Of a stretch of DNA of 64,000 bases, positions 54,895 through 63,225 are shown one piece after another. The stretch is from Rhizobium redzepovicii (GTDB taxonomy: Bacteria; Pseudomonadota; Alphaproteobacteria; Rhizobiales; Rhizobiaceae): the NCBI RefSeq assembly GCF_019793435.1, contig NZ_JAILYH010000018.1, forward strand, positions 1 through 64,000. Direction: 5' to 3'. Within the stretch, counting starts at the first letter, position 1. Each line of letters opens with the position of its first letter. Both the position numbers and the translations under genes were made by a program. Under the pieces are notes generated by a model. The model was not told the origin of the DNA, ran no database searches, and saw only the letters and a list, made by a program, of their open reading frames with translations.

Positions 54895-55691
54895 CAGCGC
54901 GGCTCCATCATTTGTCCATCGGGGATTCCTCTTCCCGCGGGAGCGAAAAACTTCTCTCTTCTCTTCTGCGCCAGGTCCCTGTCGGTCTGGTTTGCCTGAA
55001 ACCAGGTGCCCATCATCGTCATTTGCTGGGAAAGTAGACCGCGCAGCTTCTGCAGCTGGGCGACCTGCTGCGCCGCGATCTGGTGGCCGACCTGCAGGGC
55101 CTTCATCTGCCCGTCCGCGCTTTGCGACATCGAGCGGAGCGAGGCCATGGTGGATTCTTCGGTCTCGAACTGATCCGCCGTCAGGCTTGCGGCCTCCAAA
55201 CTGCCCGCGATCGTGTCACGGTTGGTGTCGGACCAGGACTGATAGGTCGAGGAGTAGCTCGTCCCGTCCGACAGGTTGGTCTTGAGATCCGCATAGCTCG
55301 GGAAACGCTGGTTGAGGATATCGTCGGCGTTGCCCATGGAAAAGGCGATCCCCTGCCCCTGCGAGACGACACTCTGCAGGCGCTTGAGGTCACTCTCGAC
55401 TTCGCCCCAGATGTGGTTGGGAAGCTGCGCTGTATTCTGCAGCATGTTTTGGTAGATTTTCAGCTGGTTCTGGATCTGCTCGGCGAGCTGGCTGATCTGG
55501 GTAAGCTGGTTTTCGACCTGGACGCCGGAGCTTTCGAGCAGCTTGATCAGCTCGGCATTGTTGGCAAGCTGTGTCCATTCCGTTGCCGCGCCCGTCGCGC
55601 TGCCGGCGTTTGCAGGATCTGGCTGAACGAGTGCGCTTGACACGGCTGCGACCAGCAGAAGCCTATGCGTCTTCGAGAAGCGATGCAGCAT
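54891..55691 (-). CDS. trbJ: TrbJ, periplasmic mating-pair protein (VirB5 family)
   Basis: A 266-residue exported protein. The signal peptide is HRLLLVAAVSSALVQPDPAN, and a long coiled-coil follows (LTQISQLAEQIQNQLKIYQN) with the family segment SYADLKTNLSDGTSYSSTYQ. It is thought to sit at the pilus tip or base. I place the start at ATG 55691, just before the signal; it overlaps trbE by 29 bp. Confidence 0.93.
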   Translation of the reverse strand: MLHRFSKTHRLLLVAAVSSALVQPDPANAGSATGAATEWTQLANNAELIKLLESSGVQVENQLTQISQLAEQIQNQLKIYQNMLQNTAQLPNHIWGEVESDLKRLQSVVSQGQGIAFSMGNADDILNQRFPSYADLKTNLSDGTSYSSTYQSWSDTNRDTIAGSLEAASLTADQFETEESTMASLRSMSQSADGQMKALQVGHQIAAQQVAQLQKLRGLLSQQMTMMGTWFQANQTDRDLAQKRREKFFAPAGRGIPDGQMMEPRW

Positions 55692-58110
55692 CCTTGATCC
55701 CTCTCTTTTGGAGCCAGTGAAGCGGCCATTCAGGGCCATGTTCGTGATGAAGCGCACGGATATGCTTCAAGTCGTCCTTGCTCGACGCGCCGACGAAAGA
55801 GAGCGTCAGCGGGCCAAGGGCCATGTCGAACAGGCGGCGCCCTTCGGGGGACGCGACGTAGTATTCCCGCTTCGGTATGGCGGTCGCTACGATCTCGATC
55901 TGCCGTTCGTTGAAGCCGATCCGTTCGTAGAAATCCCGGGTGCCGGCCTCGCGGGCTGCACCGTTCGGCAGGCAGATTTTCGTTGGGCAGCTCTCTTTCA
56001 GGACATCGATGATGCCAGAGCGTTCGGCATCCGAGATCGACTGGGTTGCAAGCAACACCGCGCAATTGGCTTTGCGCAGCACCTTGAGCCATTCCCGGAT
56101 TTTGTCGCGGAATACCGGATGACCGAGCATCAGCCAGGCTTCGTCGATGACGATGAGGCTTGGTGCGCCGGTGAGGCGCTTTTCAATGCGCCGGAAGAGA
56201 TAGGTGAGCACCGGCACGAGGTTTCGCTCGCCCATGTTCATGACTTGCTCGATTTCAAACGTCTGAAAAAGGCCCAGTTCGAGGCCGTCGCTCTCGGCGT
56301 CCAGCAACTGGCCCATCGGGCCGTCGACGGTGTAGTGATGGAGAGCATCCTTGATCTCGCGCATCTGAACGCCACTGACGAAATCCGAGATCGAACGACC
56401 GGGAGCCCCGTCCATCAGACCGATCTGGCGGGAGATGGCGTTGCGGTGATCCGGCGTGATCGTGATTCCCTGCATCGCAACCAGGCTTTCGATCCACTCC
56501 GACGCCCAGGCACGATCGCCGTCCGATGACAGTTCGGAGAGCGGGCAAAAGGAAAGCCCGGTGTCTTCGTCGGCGCCGATCTCGTAGTGATCGCCGCCGC
56601 AAGCAAGTGTCAGCGGCAGCATTGAACGGCCTTTGTCGAAGGCGAAGATCTGGGCGTTCTCGTAGCGGCGGAACTGTGCTGCGATCAACGCAAGGAGCGT
56701 CGACTTTCCTGAGCCTGTCGGACCGAACACCAGGGTATGGCCGACGTCATCGACGTGAAGGTTGAGCCGAAAGGGCGTGGATCCAGTCGCGACCTGCATG
56801 AGCGGTGGTGAATCGGGTGGGTAAAACGGGCAAGGTGCCTGCGGATTCCCGGACCAGACGGAGTTGAGCGGGATGAGATCGGAGAGATTGCGCGTGTTGA
56901 TCAGCGGCTCGCGAATGTTGCAGTACCAGCTTCCAGGCAGACTGCCCAGATAGGCGTCGGTCGCATTCAGTGTCTCGATCCGTGCGCCAAAGCCCTCGGC
57001 TTGGATGAGACGCCGGATCGCCTCGGTCTTGTCGTTAAGTCGTTCGGCATCGTTGTCGAACAGCACGACGACTGGTGTGTAATATCCATAAGCGACGAGC
57101 TGTGACGACGCTTGTGCGATTGCATCCTCGGTCTCGGCGACCATCGATATTGCGTCTTGGTCGACCGAGCGACTTTGCGTCTGGAAAAGTTGGTCGAAGA
57201 AAGGTCGAACTTTCTGCTGCCACTTTTTGCGGGTGCGCTCGAGACGCACCCTCGCCTCCTCGGCGTCGAGGAAAATGAAACGCGACGACCATCGATAGCC
57301 AAGCGGCAAAGAATCCAGGCTGTTCAGGATGCCCGGCCAGCTCTCGGACGGAAGGCCGTCGATTGCCACCACGCCGAGAAAACGGTTCTCCACCTTGGGA
57401 GCAAGTCCGTGCTGAAGCTCGGCGGTCACGATCCAGTCGAGGTACATCGGAATGTCGGGGACCCTGACAGGGTGGTTGTCGCCTGTGACGCAAAAGCGGA
57501 TGAACTGCAGCAGTTCGTCATAGCGAGCAACGCGCGTGCCGTCGCGCTCGGCGGTCTCCCGCGTCAGCATTCGCCTGATGGAAATGATGTTGGCGAGATA
57601 CTGTTCGACTTCCCGGATCGCATTGCGGAAGATGAAGAGCACGGTGTCGGCATAGGATTGCTTTCGACTGTCTTCGTCGGAATAGATGTACTTGCTGAGC
57701 CTCGATCGACGCTGCTCGGTCGGCCGATAGGTCGCAATGATGGCGTGGCGGCTTTCGAAATGCCCCTGCTCGCGTTCGAAGTGGGCTCGTCGTTCCTCGT
57801 CGATCGCCAGAGTCACCGGATCGGGGAAATGTGATTTTCGAGCCGAGGCATAGTCGACCGTCGCGAGCCGGACCGCCTCTACCTGGATCATCCAACCGGA
57901 ACCGAGACGGGACAATATGGCATTGATCTGGCGCGACACCTCGTTCCGCTCGAAATCGGTGGAGCTTTCGGAGTCAGGTCCGGCAAAATACCAGCCGGCC
58001 ATCAGTGAGCCATCCTTGAGCAGAAGGACGCCGTTGTCGACAAGACCTGCGTAGGGGACGAGATCCGCGAAGGACGGCGCCGTGTGACGGAAAGCGCGAA
58101 GGGATACCAT
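55663..58110 (-). CDS. trbE: TrbE, type IV secretion ATPase (VirB4 family)
   Basis: An 815-residue ATPase, normal length for TrbE. The N-terminal half is CagE/TrbE-like (YAGLVDNGVLLLKDGSLMAG). The motor domain has Walker A FGPTGSGKST (about residue 460) and Walker B PSLIVIDEAWLML. It energises pilus assembly and DNA export at the inner membrane. It lies 9 nt after trbD. Confidence 0.96.
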   Translation of the reverse strand: MVSLRAFRHTAPSFADLVPYAGLVDNGVLLLKDGSLMAGWYFAGPDSESSTDFERNEVSRQINAILSRLGSGWMIQVEAVRLATVDYASARKSHFPDPVTLAIDEERRAHFEREQGHFESRHAIIATYRPTEQRRSRLSKYIYSDEDSRKQSYADTVLFIFRNAIREVEQYLANIISIRRMLTRETAERDGTRVARYDELLQFIRFCVTGDNHPVRVPDIPMYLDWIVTAELQHGLAPKVENRFLGVVAIDGLPSESWPGILNSLDSLPLGYRWSSRFIFLDAEEARVRLERTRKKWQQKVRPFFDQLFQTQSRSVDQDAISMVAETEDAIAQASSQLVAYGYYTPVVVLFDNDAERLNDKTEAIRRLIQAEGFGARIETLNATDAYLGSLPGSWYCNIREPLINTRNLSDLIPLNSVWSGNPQAPCPFYPPDSPPLMQVATGSTPFRLNLHVDDVGHTLVFGPTGSGKSTLLALIAAQFRRYENAQIFAFDKGRSMLPLTLACGGDHYEIGADEDTGLSFCPLSELSSDGDRAWASEWIESLVAMQGITITPDHRNAISRQIGLMDGAPGRSISDFVSGVQMREIKDALHHYTVDGPMGQLLDAESDGLELGLFQTFEIEQVMNMGERNLVPVLTYLFRRIEKRLTGAPSLIVIDEAWLMLGHPVFRDKIREWLKVLRKANCAVLLATQSISDAERSGIIDVLKESCPTKICLPNGAAREAGTRDFYERIGFNERQIEIVATAIPKREYYVASPEGRRLFDMALGPLTLSFVGASSKDDLKHIRALHHEHGPEWPLHWLQKRGIKDAASLLEDA

Positions 58111-58119
58111 CTTTGCCTC

Positions 58120-58419
58120 TCAGTAGCGTCGCCAAGGGGAGGACGTGGCCCGGTACGAGGGTCTGTAGGCCATGTGACGGATATACACGCGTCTCATCAG
58201 TGGATCGGCTTTTGCCATCATCCTCAACGCCGCGACGATGACGATCCACAGCGTCGCTCCGAACAGCGCGGAATAGATCGTCAGGACGACAAAGATCAGG
58301 ATGATCGCCGCAAGTCCCGTGATCAGTACCAGTTCCCGGTCCGCGCCCATCAGGAGGTTGGGGCGAGAAAGCGCGCGATGTATGGAATTGCGCTGCAAGG
58401 TGGTCGCCTCAACCGCCAT
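58120..58419 (-). CDS. trbD: TrbD, inner-membrane protein (VirB3 family)
   Basis: A 99-residue protein with two adjacent hydrophobic segments ([35 protein letters not shown]) and the conserved start [20 protein letters not shown]. The ATG at 58419 has GGAGGGCAGG just upstream. It overlaps trbC by 11 bp. VirB3-type proteins work closely with the VirB4 ATPase, here TrbE. Confidence 0.94.
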   Translation of the reverse strand: MAVEATTLQRNSIHRALSRPNLLMGADRELVLITGLAAIILIFVVLTIYSALFGATLWIVIVAALRMMAKADPLMRRVYIRHMAYRPSYRATSSPWRRY

Positions 58420-58789
58420 TACCTGCCCTCCCCTCTTCGCCATTACGGGTCTTCAGGTTGTGATCGGCAATGCCGATAGAGGCGCCCGTCGCGCCGAACA
58501 GGCCGACGATCTGGGTTGCGCCGAGCAGAATGCCGGCAACGAGCACCACATACATAAGCCGGCGGGCGAAGTCGTTGAGTTCTCCGCCGAAGATCAACAT
58601 GCCGCCTGCGATTGCGACAGCAGCAAGTGCGATGAACCCGGCAACCGGACCGGTGATCGACTCTTGGATTTGTTGAAGAGGATCTTCCCAAGGCAGGCCG
58701 CCGCCCGAACTTGCCCAAGCCGGATCAATTAGGATGAAGGCCAACGCAAGCGCGACGGCGGCGAGGTCTATCGAGCGTTCAAGCCGCAT
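58409..58789 (-). CDS. trbC: TrbC, conjugative pilin (VirB2 family)
   Basis: A 126-residue prepilin. The signal region ([20 protein letters not shown]) is followed by two hydrophobic helices ([39 protein letters not shown]). In RP4 the TraF peptidase trims and cyclises TrbC, and traF is present here. I chose ATG 58789 with GGAG 9 nt upstream; it overlaps the trbB end by 11 bp. Confidence 0.93.
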   Translation of the reverse strand: MRLERSIDLAAVALALAFILIDPAWASSGGGLPWEDPLQQIQESITGPVAGFIALAAVAIAGGMLIFGGELNDFARRLMYVVLVAGILLGATQIVGLFGATGASIGIADHNLKTRNGEEGRAGNGG

Positions 58790-59744
58790 GCTGCATGTCT
58801 CCATAAGTCTCGAGCTGATACTCGCCACCTATAAATCCGTGAACGCGCAGGATATCGCTGACGCGGCGGCCTTTTGGGGTTCGATCGATCGAGATGATCA
58901 GGTCAACTGCCTCGCCTATGACTGCTTGAATCGGTTGTCTGCTGACCTCTGCGGTCAGTTGTTCCAGCCGTCGAAGCGCCGATTGCGCGGTGTTTGAGTG
59001 AATGGTCGCCACTCCGCCCGGGTGGCCCGTGTTCCAGGCCTTAAGGAGTGTGAGCGCCGCGCCGTCGCGAACCTCGCCGACGATGATTCTGTCCGGCCGC
59101 AACCTCATGGTGCTCTTCAGCAGCTGCGCCATGTCGACACGATCGCTCGTGCGCAATGCGACCGCGTTGCTGGCGACGCATTGGATCTCGACCGTGTCCT
59201 CGAGAATGACCAATCGGTCGTTCGGAGTCTGCTCGGCGATCGCAGCGACAACCGCATTGGTCAGGGTCGTCTTGCCCGATCCTGTCCCCCCGCAGATGAC
59301 CATGTTCCACCTCCTATCTATCGCCTGGCGGATTATGAGGGCTTGGCCGGCCGTCATAACGCTGCTTGTCAGATAGTCTTCGAGCCGGATGCGCTGCGAC
59401 GCTCGCCGGCGGATCGAAAAACACGGCGCGGGGACGATCGGGGGCAGCAGGCCCTCGAAACGATGGCCGCCAAGGGGCAATTCACCAGAGACGATCGGCT
59501 TTCGGTCGCCCACCTCGGTATTCAACACGTGGGCAACGCAGCCGATGGCGACCTCGGCTGCGCGCTTTTCCATCTGGCCGGCATGGGCGATCCCGCGTCC
59601 AAAACGCTCCACAAACAGATTTCCGTCGGGGTTCAGCATGATTTCGACGACGCTCGGATCGTTGAGGGCAAGGCAAAGCTCCTCGCCAAGAGCGTCCTCG
59701 AGTTTGCGGATGAGGCGCGGCAGCGCCAGGGTCGGTATCGACAT
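58779..59744 (-). CDS. trbB: TrbB, type IV secretion ATPase (VirB11 family)
   Basis: A hexameric traffic ATPase of 321 residues: Walker [11 protein letters not shown] (about residue 153), the Asp box [11 protein letters not shown], Walker B region [16 protein letters not shown] and the His box [12 protein letters not shown]. The ATG at 59744 gives the usual length; upstream in-frame ATGs overlap traI. It follows traI by 13 nt. Confidence 0.95.
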   Translation of the reverse strand: MSIPTLALPRLIRKLEDALGEELCLALNDPSVVEIMLNPDGNLFVERFGRGIAHAGQMEKRAAEVAIGCVAHVLNTEVGDRKPIVSGELPLGGHRFEGLLPPIVPAPCFSIRRRASQRIRLEDYLTSSVMTAGQALIIRQAIDRRWNMVICGGTGSGKTTLTNAVVAAIAEQTPNDRLVILEDTVEIQCVASNAVALRTSDRVDMAQLLKSTMRLRPDRIIVGEVRDGAALTLLKAWNTGHPGGVATIHSNTAQSALRRLEQLTAEVSRQPIQAVIGEAVDLIISIDRTPKGRRVSDILRVHGFIGGEYQLETYGDMQHAA

Positions 59745-59757
59745 CGCGGCTGCCTGC

Positions 59758-60381
59758 TTATGCCGCATGCTGGCGCCGCGCACCGAATGCGGAACGATAG
59801 GCGTGCGGTCTGACCCGTTCGAAGTTCTCCCAGCTGACCGGCAGGATGCCGGCCACGCTCAGCGTCTCATTGATCATGATCGGCTGACCAAGGCGCAGCA
59901 TCGGCCAGCCGGCGCGCCGCAGGATTCGCTCGAAGCGAACATCCGTGGCTGTTGCGATTTCGCGGTAACCCTGATTTAGGCACCATTCGAGGATGCCTGC
60001 GAACATGCCGAACGTGACGTCGCTCAGGCCCCCTTCCCCGGCCCCACGGGACCGCGCGGTATCGACGCAGAAACGAGAGCTTTCGATCATGGACGGATCG
60101 GCGTCGAGCCGTCCTGCCGAAAGAAGCTGCGGGAAGACTTGCTGCAGCATGGTCGGACCGATGGCTGGCAGCAGCCGTGCGCAGCCGATCACCACGCCAT
60201 CCGATAAGGCTAGAACATAGGTCGGTTCGAATTCGTCGAACTGATCGCGCTCCCGCCCGTTGGACCTGGAAACGTTCCAGGCGAGCCGGTCAGCGAAAAC
60301 CCGCGACCGCAGCCTGTACATTTGATCGAGAAGGGCCGCGTCCTTGCGCGATTTCGTCGTCTTGAGTGCTATCAGCTTCAT
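59758..60381 (-). CDS. traI: TraI, acyl-homoserine-lactone synthase (LuxI family)
   Basis: A 207-residue LuxI-type synthase with the conserved residues: Arg and Phe in YRLRSRVFADRLAW, the acidic pair in ERDQFDEFEPTYV, and the E-S-S-R-F motif followed by CVDTAR. On Ti plasmids TraI makes 3-oxo-C8-homoserine lactone, which TraR senses. It heads the trb operon. The chosen start is ATG 60381 (MKLIALKTTK); an ATG at 60396 is also in frame. Its product length and side chain cannot be read from sequence. Confidence 0.92.
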   Translation of the reverse strand: MKLIALKTTKSRKDAALLDQMYRLRSRVFADRLAWNVSRSNGRERDQFDEFEPTYVLALSDGVVIGCARLLPAIGPTMLQQVFPQLLSAGRLDADPSMIESSRFCVDTARSRGAGEGGLSDVTFGMFAGILEWCLNQGYREIATATDVRFERILRRAGWPMLRLGQPIMINETLSVAGILPVSWENFERVRPHAYRSAFGARRQHAA

Positions 60382-60745
60382 GATCCCGCTCCGCAATTAG
60401 GCTGGTCTGCGGATCCTGGTTTGCGGAAAGCGGCGGGTTGGTTCCAGTCGCAAATCTGTGAGTCGCGCATGGTTCAGGGCCGATGGCGACGCTGCGTTGC
60501 GCGCCGGGGCGACCGGCCGACACTGGGTCCCACTCGCAAAACTGCGGGTAAAGCGACAGGGGCTGAAGGCCACTTGATCATCTTAAGCATATGAAAAATA
60601 TGGTGAAGGCCTGCAACACATTGCAGGCAACAGGTCATTCGTTAAGTTTTCGTTAACCAAAGAACGTTTGACGACTCACGCGATAACTGCAACCTTTGCG
60701 ACGGAAAATGCGCGATGATCGGTGAAAAACCGTCGCGAGGTGAAA
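60382..60745. promoter_or_regulatory. traI-repA divergent intergenic region
   Basis: This 364-bp region separates two divergent operons, trb and rep. It holds a 20-bp perfect dyad (60609-60628), described separately, within an AT-rich stretch at about 60590-60690. On Ti plasmids the equivalent region carries the TraR-dependent promoters for traI and repABC. Confidence 0.6.
60609..60628. promoter_or_regulatory. Candidate lux/tra box for TraR
   Basis: GCCTGCAA and TTGCAGGC form a perfect 8-bp inverted repeat around CACA, a 20-bp site of the right size and symmetry for a LuxR-family operator. TATGCT lies about 18 nt beyond it toward traI and TTAAGT about 14 nt beyond it toward repA, both plausible -10 elements for promoters activated from the box. 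It differs from the pTi tra box (core TGCAGATCTGCA), so the match is by form rather than sequence. Confidence 0.55.
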
Positions 60746-61963
60746 ATGGATCAGATGACGACACGCAAGCCAACGAGCGAATCCTCCGCTGTGAAGATTA
60801 CACGCCAATCGCAGATGTTGTCAGCGCAGTTGCAGTCTCTTCGCACCCATATGTATCCGCCGGAGGCGATGAAATCGTTGCGCACGTTTACCTCGCGTGA
60901 CGTGGCCACCATGCTTGGGATCGCCGAATCGACCCTCCGACAGATGTCGTTGGACGGTGAAGGTGCAATGCCCGAGCGGCTGGAGAATGGCCGCAGGAGC
61001 TACACGCTCGCCCAGGTCAATGAGATCCGTCGATACCTGGCGGTGAAGCGGCCCATGGAAGCTTTGGATTTCTTGCCGCGCCGGCGTCCCGGTGAGAAGC
61101 TGCAGGTTATCGCGGTTGCGAACTTCAAGGGCGGATCGGCCAAAACGACGACGACCGTTCATCTCGCCCATTATCTCGCTCTGACGGGTTTGCGGGTGCT
61201 CGCGATCGATCTTGATCCGCAGGCATCCTTGTCGGCCATGTTCGGCTACCAGCCGGAGTTCGATGTCAGCGACAATGAGACGATATATGCGGCCATTCGC
61301 TATGACGACGACAACCGCCGGCCGCTGCGCGACGTCATCCGTAATACCTATTTTGACGGAATTGATCTCATACCCGGCAACCTGGAGCTCATGGAATACG
61401 AGCATGAGACGCCGCAGGCGATCGCAAGCGGCGGCGGGCGCGGCGACGGGATCTTCTTTCGACGTCTCGGCGCCGTCATAAACAGCGTCGAGGAAGACTA
61501 TGATGTCGTCGTGATCGATGCGCCGCCGCAACTGGGTTATCTGACCCTGGGCGCGCTTTGTGCTGCGACCTCACTGCTGATTACCGTTCATCCGGCGATG
61601 ATCGACGTTGCCAGCATGAACCAGTTCCTGGCGATGATGAGCGATGTCATGCACGTCATCGAGGAGCGTGGCGGTGTTCTGGAACACGATTTCATTCGAT
61701 ATGTCATCACCAGGCACAATCCGAACGACGTGCCGCAGGTGAACGTCGTCGCGCTCCTGCGCTCCCTGTTCGGCGAGGACGTGCTGGCGCCAGCGGTGGT
61801 GGACACGACCGCAATCGCCAGTGCCGGCCTTGAGAAGAAGAGCCTTTACGAAATGGCGCGTGGTTCGGTTGGTCGAGATACGCTCACGCGTGCCCTGGAT
61901 TCCGTCGACGCGGTCAATCTCGAGATCTTCAACCACCTCAAATCGGTATGGGGACGGTCATGA
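60746..61963 (+). CDS. repA: RepA, ParA-type partition ATPase
   Basis: A 405-residue partition ATPase. The N-terminal HTH-like region (FTSRDVATMLGIAESTLRQM) precedes the deviant Walker A FKGGSAKTTTT, the A-prime motif AIDLDPQASLS and Walker B VVIDAPPQL. RepA with RepB segregates the plasmid and represses the repABC promoter. The start at ATG 60746 has GAGG 6 nt upstream. It overlaps repB by ATGA. Confidence 0.96.
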   Translation: MDQMTTRKPTSESSAVKITRQSQMLSAQLQSLRTHMYPPEAMKSLRTFTSRDVATMLGIAESTLRQMSLDGEGAMPERLENGRRSYTLAQVNEIRRYLAVKRPMEALDFLPRRRPGEKLQVIAVANFKGGSAKTTTTVHLAHYLALTGLRVLAIDLDPQASLSAMFGYQPEFDVSDNETIYAAIRYDDDNRRPLRDVIRNTYFDGIDLIPGNLELMEYEHETPQAIASGGGRGDGIFFRRLGAVINSVEEDYDVVVIDAPPQLGYLTLGALCAATSLLITVHPAMIDVASMNQFLAMMSDVMHVIEERGGVLEHDFIRYVITRHNPNDVPQVNVVALLRSLFGEDVLAPAVVDTTAIASAGLEKKSLYEMARGSVGRDTLTRALDSVDAVNLEIFNHLKSVWGRS

Positions 61964-62988
61964 CGAATGCCAAAGAACGCTCCAGTCGGATGAAAAGTCT
62001 TTTTGCGAATGTCGATTCCGCGGAGCTTGCCAAGCAAATTTCAGCTGGGCCCGCGGTCAAAGTCGGATCTGGAGCCGTCAAGTCGATGGACCGGGCCTTC
62101 GTTGCCGTCGAAGAGGAGAATGAACGCCTCCGCCTGCAATTGAGCAGTTCTGAGGCCATCGTCGAAATTGACTCCGCTCTTGTCGTTCCTTCCTTTGTCA
62201 GGGACCGCCTTGATATTGAGGGAGATCCGCAGTTCCAGGGTTTCGTCGAGGGCATTCGGGAAAACGGCCAGAGACTTCCCATCCTCGTTCGCCCCTCCCC
62301 CGACAGGCAGGGCTACTTTCAGGTCGCGTACGGGCACAGGCGCTTGCGCGCCTGTCAGATCCTTGAACGGCCGGTGAGAGCGATCGTGCGCGATCTCTCC
62401 GACGATGAACTGGTGGTCGCTCAAGGTATCGAGAATACCGAACGCGCCAATCTCTCCTTCATCGAGCAGGCGTTCTTTGCCGCGACCCTCAAGGCGCGCG
62501 GCTTCCGGCGGGAGACGATCGCCGCCGCGCTCGGCAGGGCGGATGGCAAGCTGACCTACGTTTCGATGCTGATTGGAATCGCAGAACAGGTCCCCGCGGA
62601 ACTGATCGGCAGAATTGGTCCGGCTCCATCGATCGGCCGCCCCAAGTGGGAAAAGCTCGCCGCCCATTTCAAGGATGGCAAGGCTCCGGCCGCGGCCCAG
62701 GCGATCATCGATAAGGTGACCTCGACGGCTGTATGGGCCGCTGCCACGAGCGATCACCGCTTCGCCGCGCTGATGAGCGCGCTCGAACACAAGGCGGCGC
62801 GAGGAAGTCAGGGCGAAGAGGTCGACGTCGGTGGCGGCGCCGTAATCACTGCGAAATCCTCGCGTTCTTCAACGCTTATCACGATTCCGGAAAGCAAGGT
62901 GCCGGGCCTCTCGGCTTGGCTCGTCGAAAGGCTTCCGGCGCTGGTGGAGGAGTACCGAAAGCAAACGGGAGAGGCGCCGATGGGGTAG
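61960..62988 (+). CDS. repB: RepB, ParB-type centromere-binding protein
   Basis: A 342-residue ParB-family protein. The NTPase-like ParB domain includes LPILVRPSPDRQGYFQVAYG, HRRLRAC, and the GIENTERANLSFIEQAFFAA stretch leading to a DNA-binding HTH (ETIAAALGRADGKLTYVSML). It binds parS sites and works with RepA. I found no clear parS palindrome in the window; these often lie near repC or beyond it. ATG 61960 overlaps the repA stop. Confidence 0.95.
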   Translation: MTNAKERSSRMKSLFANVDSAELAKQISAGPAVKVGSGAVKSMDRAFVAVEEENERLRLQLSSSEAIVEIDSALVVPSFVRDRLDIEGDPQFQGFVEGIRENGQRLPILVRPSPDRQGYFQVAYGHRRLRACQILERPVRAIVRDLSDDELVVAQGIENTERANLSFIEQAFFAATLKARGFRRETIAAALGRADGKLTYVSMLIGIAEQVPAELIGRIGPAPSIGRPKWEKLAAHFKDGKAPAAAQAIIDKVTSTAVWAAATSDHRFAALMSALEHKAARGSQGEEVDVGGGAVITAKSSRSSTLITIPESKVPGLSAWLVERLPALVEEYRKQTGEAPMG

Positions 62989-63225
62989 GCTAATTCAGAA
63001 ATAGGAAAGGGCTCACCGACGGCAATCGGCGAACCCTTGAATCCTAGCCGACAGTACGAAAACGTCCCATCGACATCAGCTCTTACAAACTGATTCTATG
63101 ACGGACCGCTGGCACAATCAACCCCTGCGTAACAGCCGGGAATGAAAAACTGTGCCCGTCTGCCGGCTTTCATCAACAAGAATCTCGATGGAGCCGCACG
63201 CCAAGGCGTTGCGGGCAGCTAGCCC
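62989..63225. other. repB-repC intergenic region (inc-alpha-like)
   Basis: A 237-bp gap typical of repABC plasmids. It carries the probable antisense RNA described separately and the repC leader, which this RNA would control. No protein gene is seen. Confidence 0.7.
62998..63086 (-). ncRNA. Antisense counter-transcribed RNA (ctRNA) controlling repC
   Basis: On the minus strand, TTGATT (63116-63121) and TAGAAT (63093-63098) form a sigma70-type promoter with 17-bp spacing. Transcription would start near 63086. It would end after the hairpin at 63007-63038 (paired AAGGG/CCCTT and CCGA/TCGG around a CGGCAA loop), which on the minus strand is followed by a T-rich tail. Location and structure match the small antisense RNA that sets incompatibility and copy number in repABC plasmids by acting on the repC leader. 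Confidence 0.65.

Noticed and set aside
55708-56529. 273-codon plus-strand frame within trbE
   Set aside because: Antisense to the TrbE ATPase, which has intact Walker motifs.
60637-60658. GTTAAG...CGTTAAC near repA as a parS site
   Set aside because: It is not a palindrome of the expected GTTnnCnGCnGnnAAC form, so I do not call it parS.
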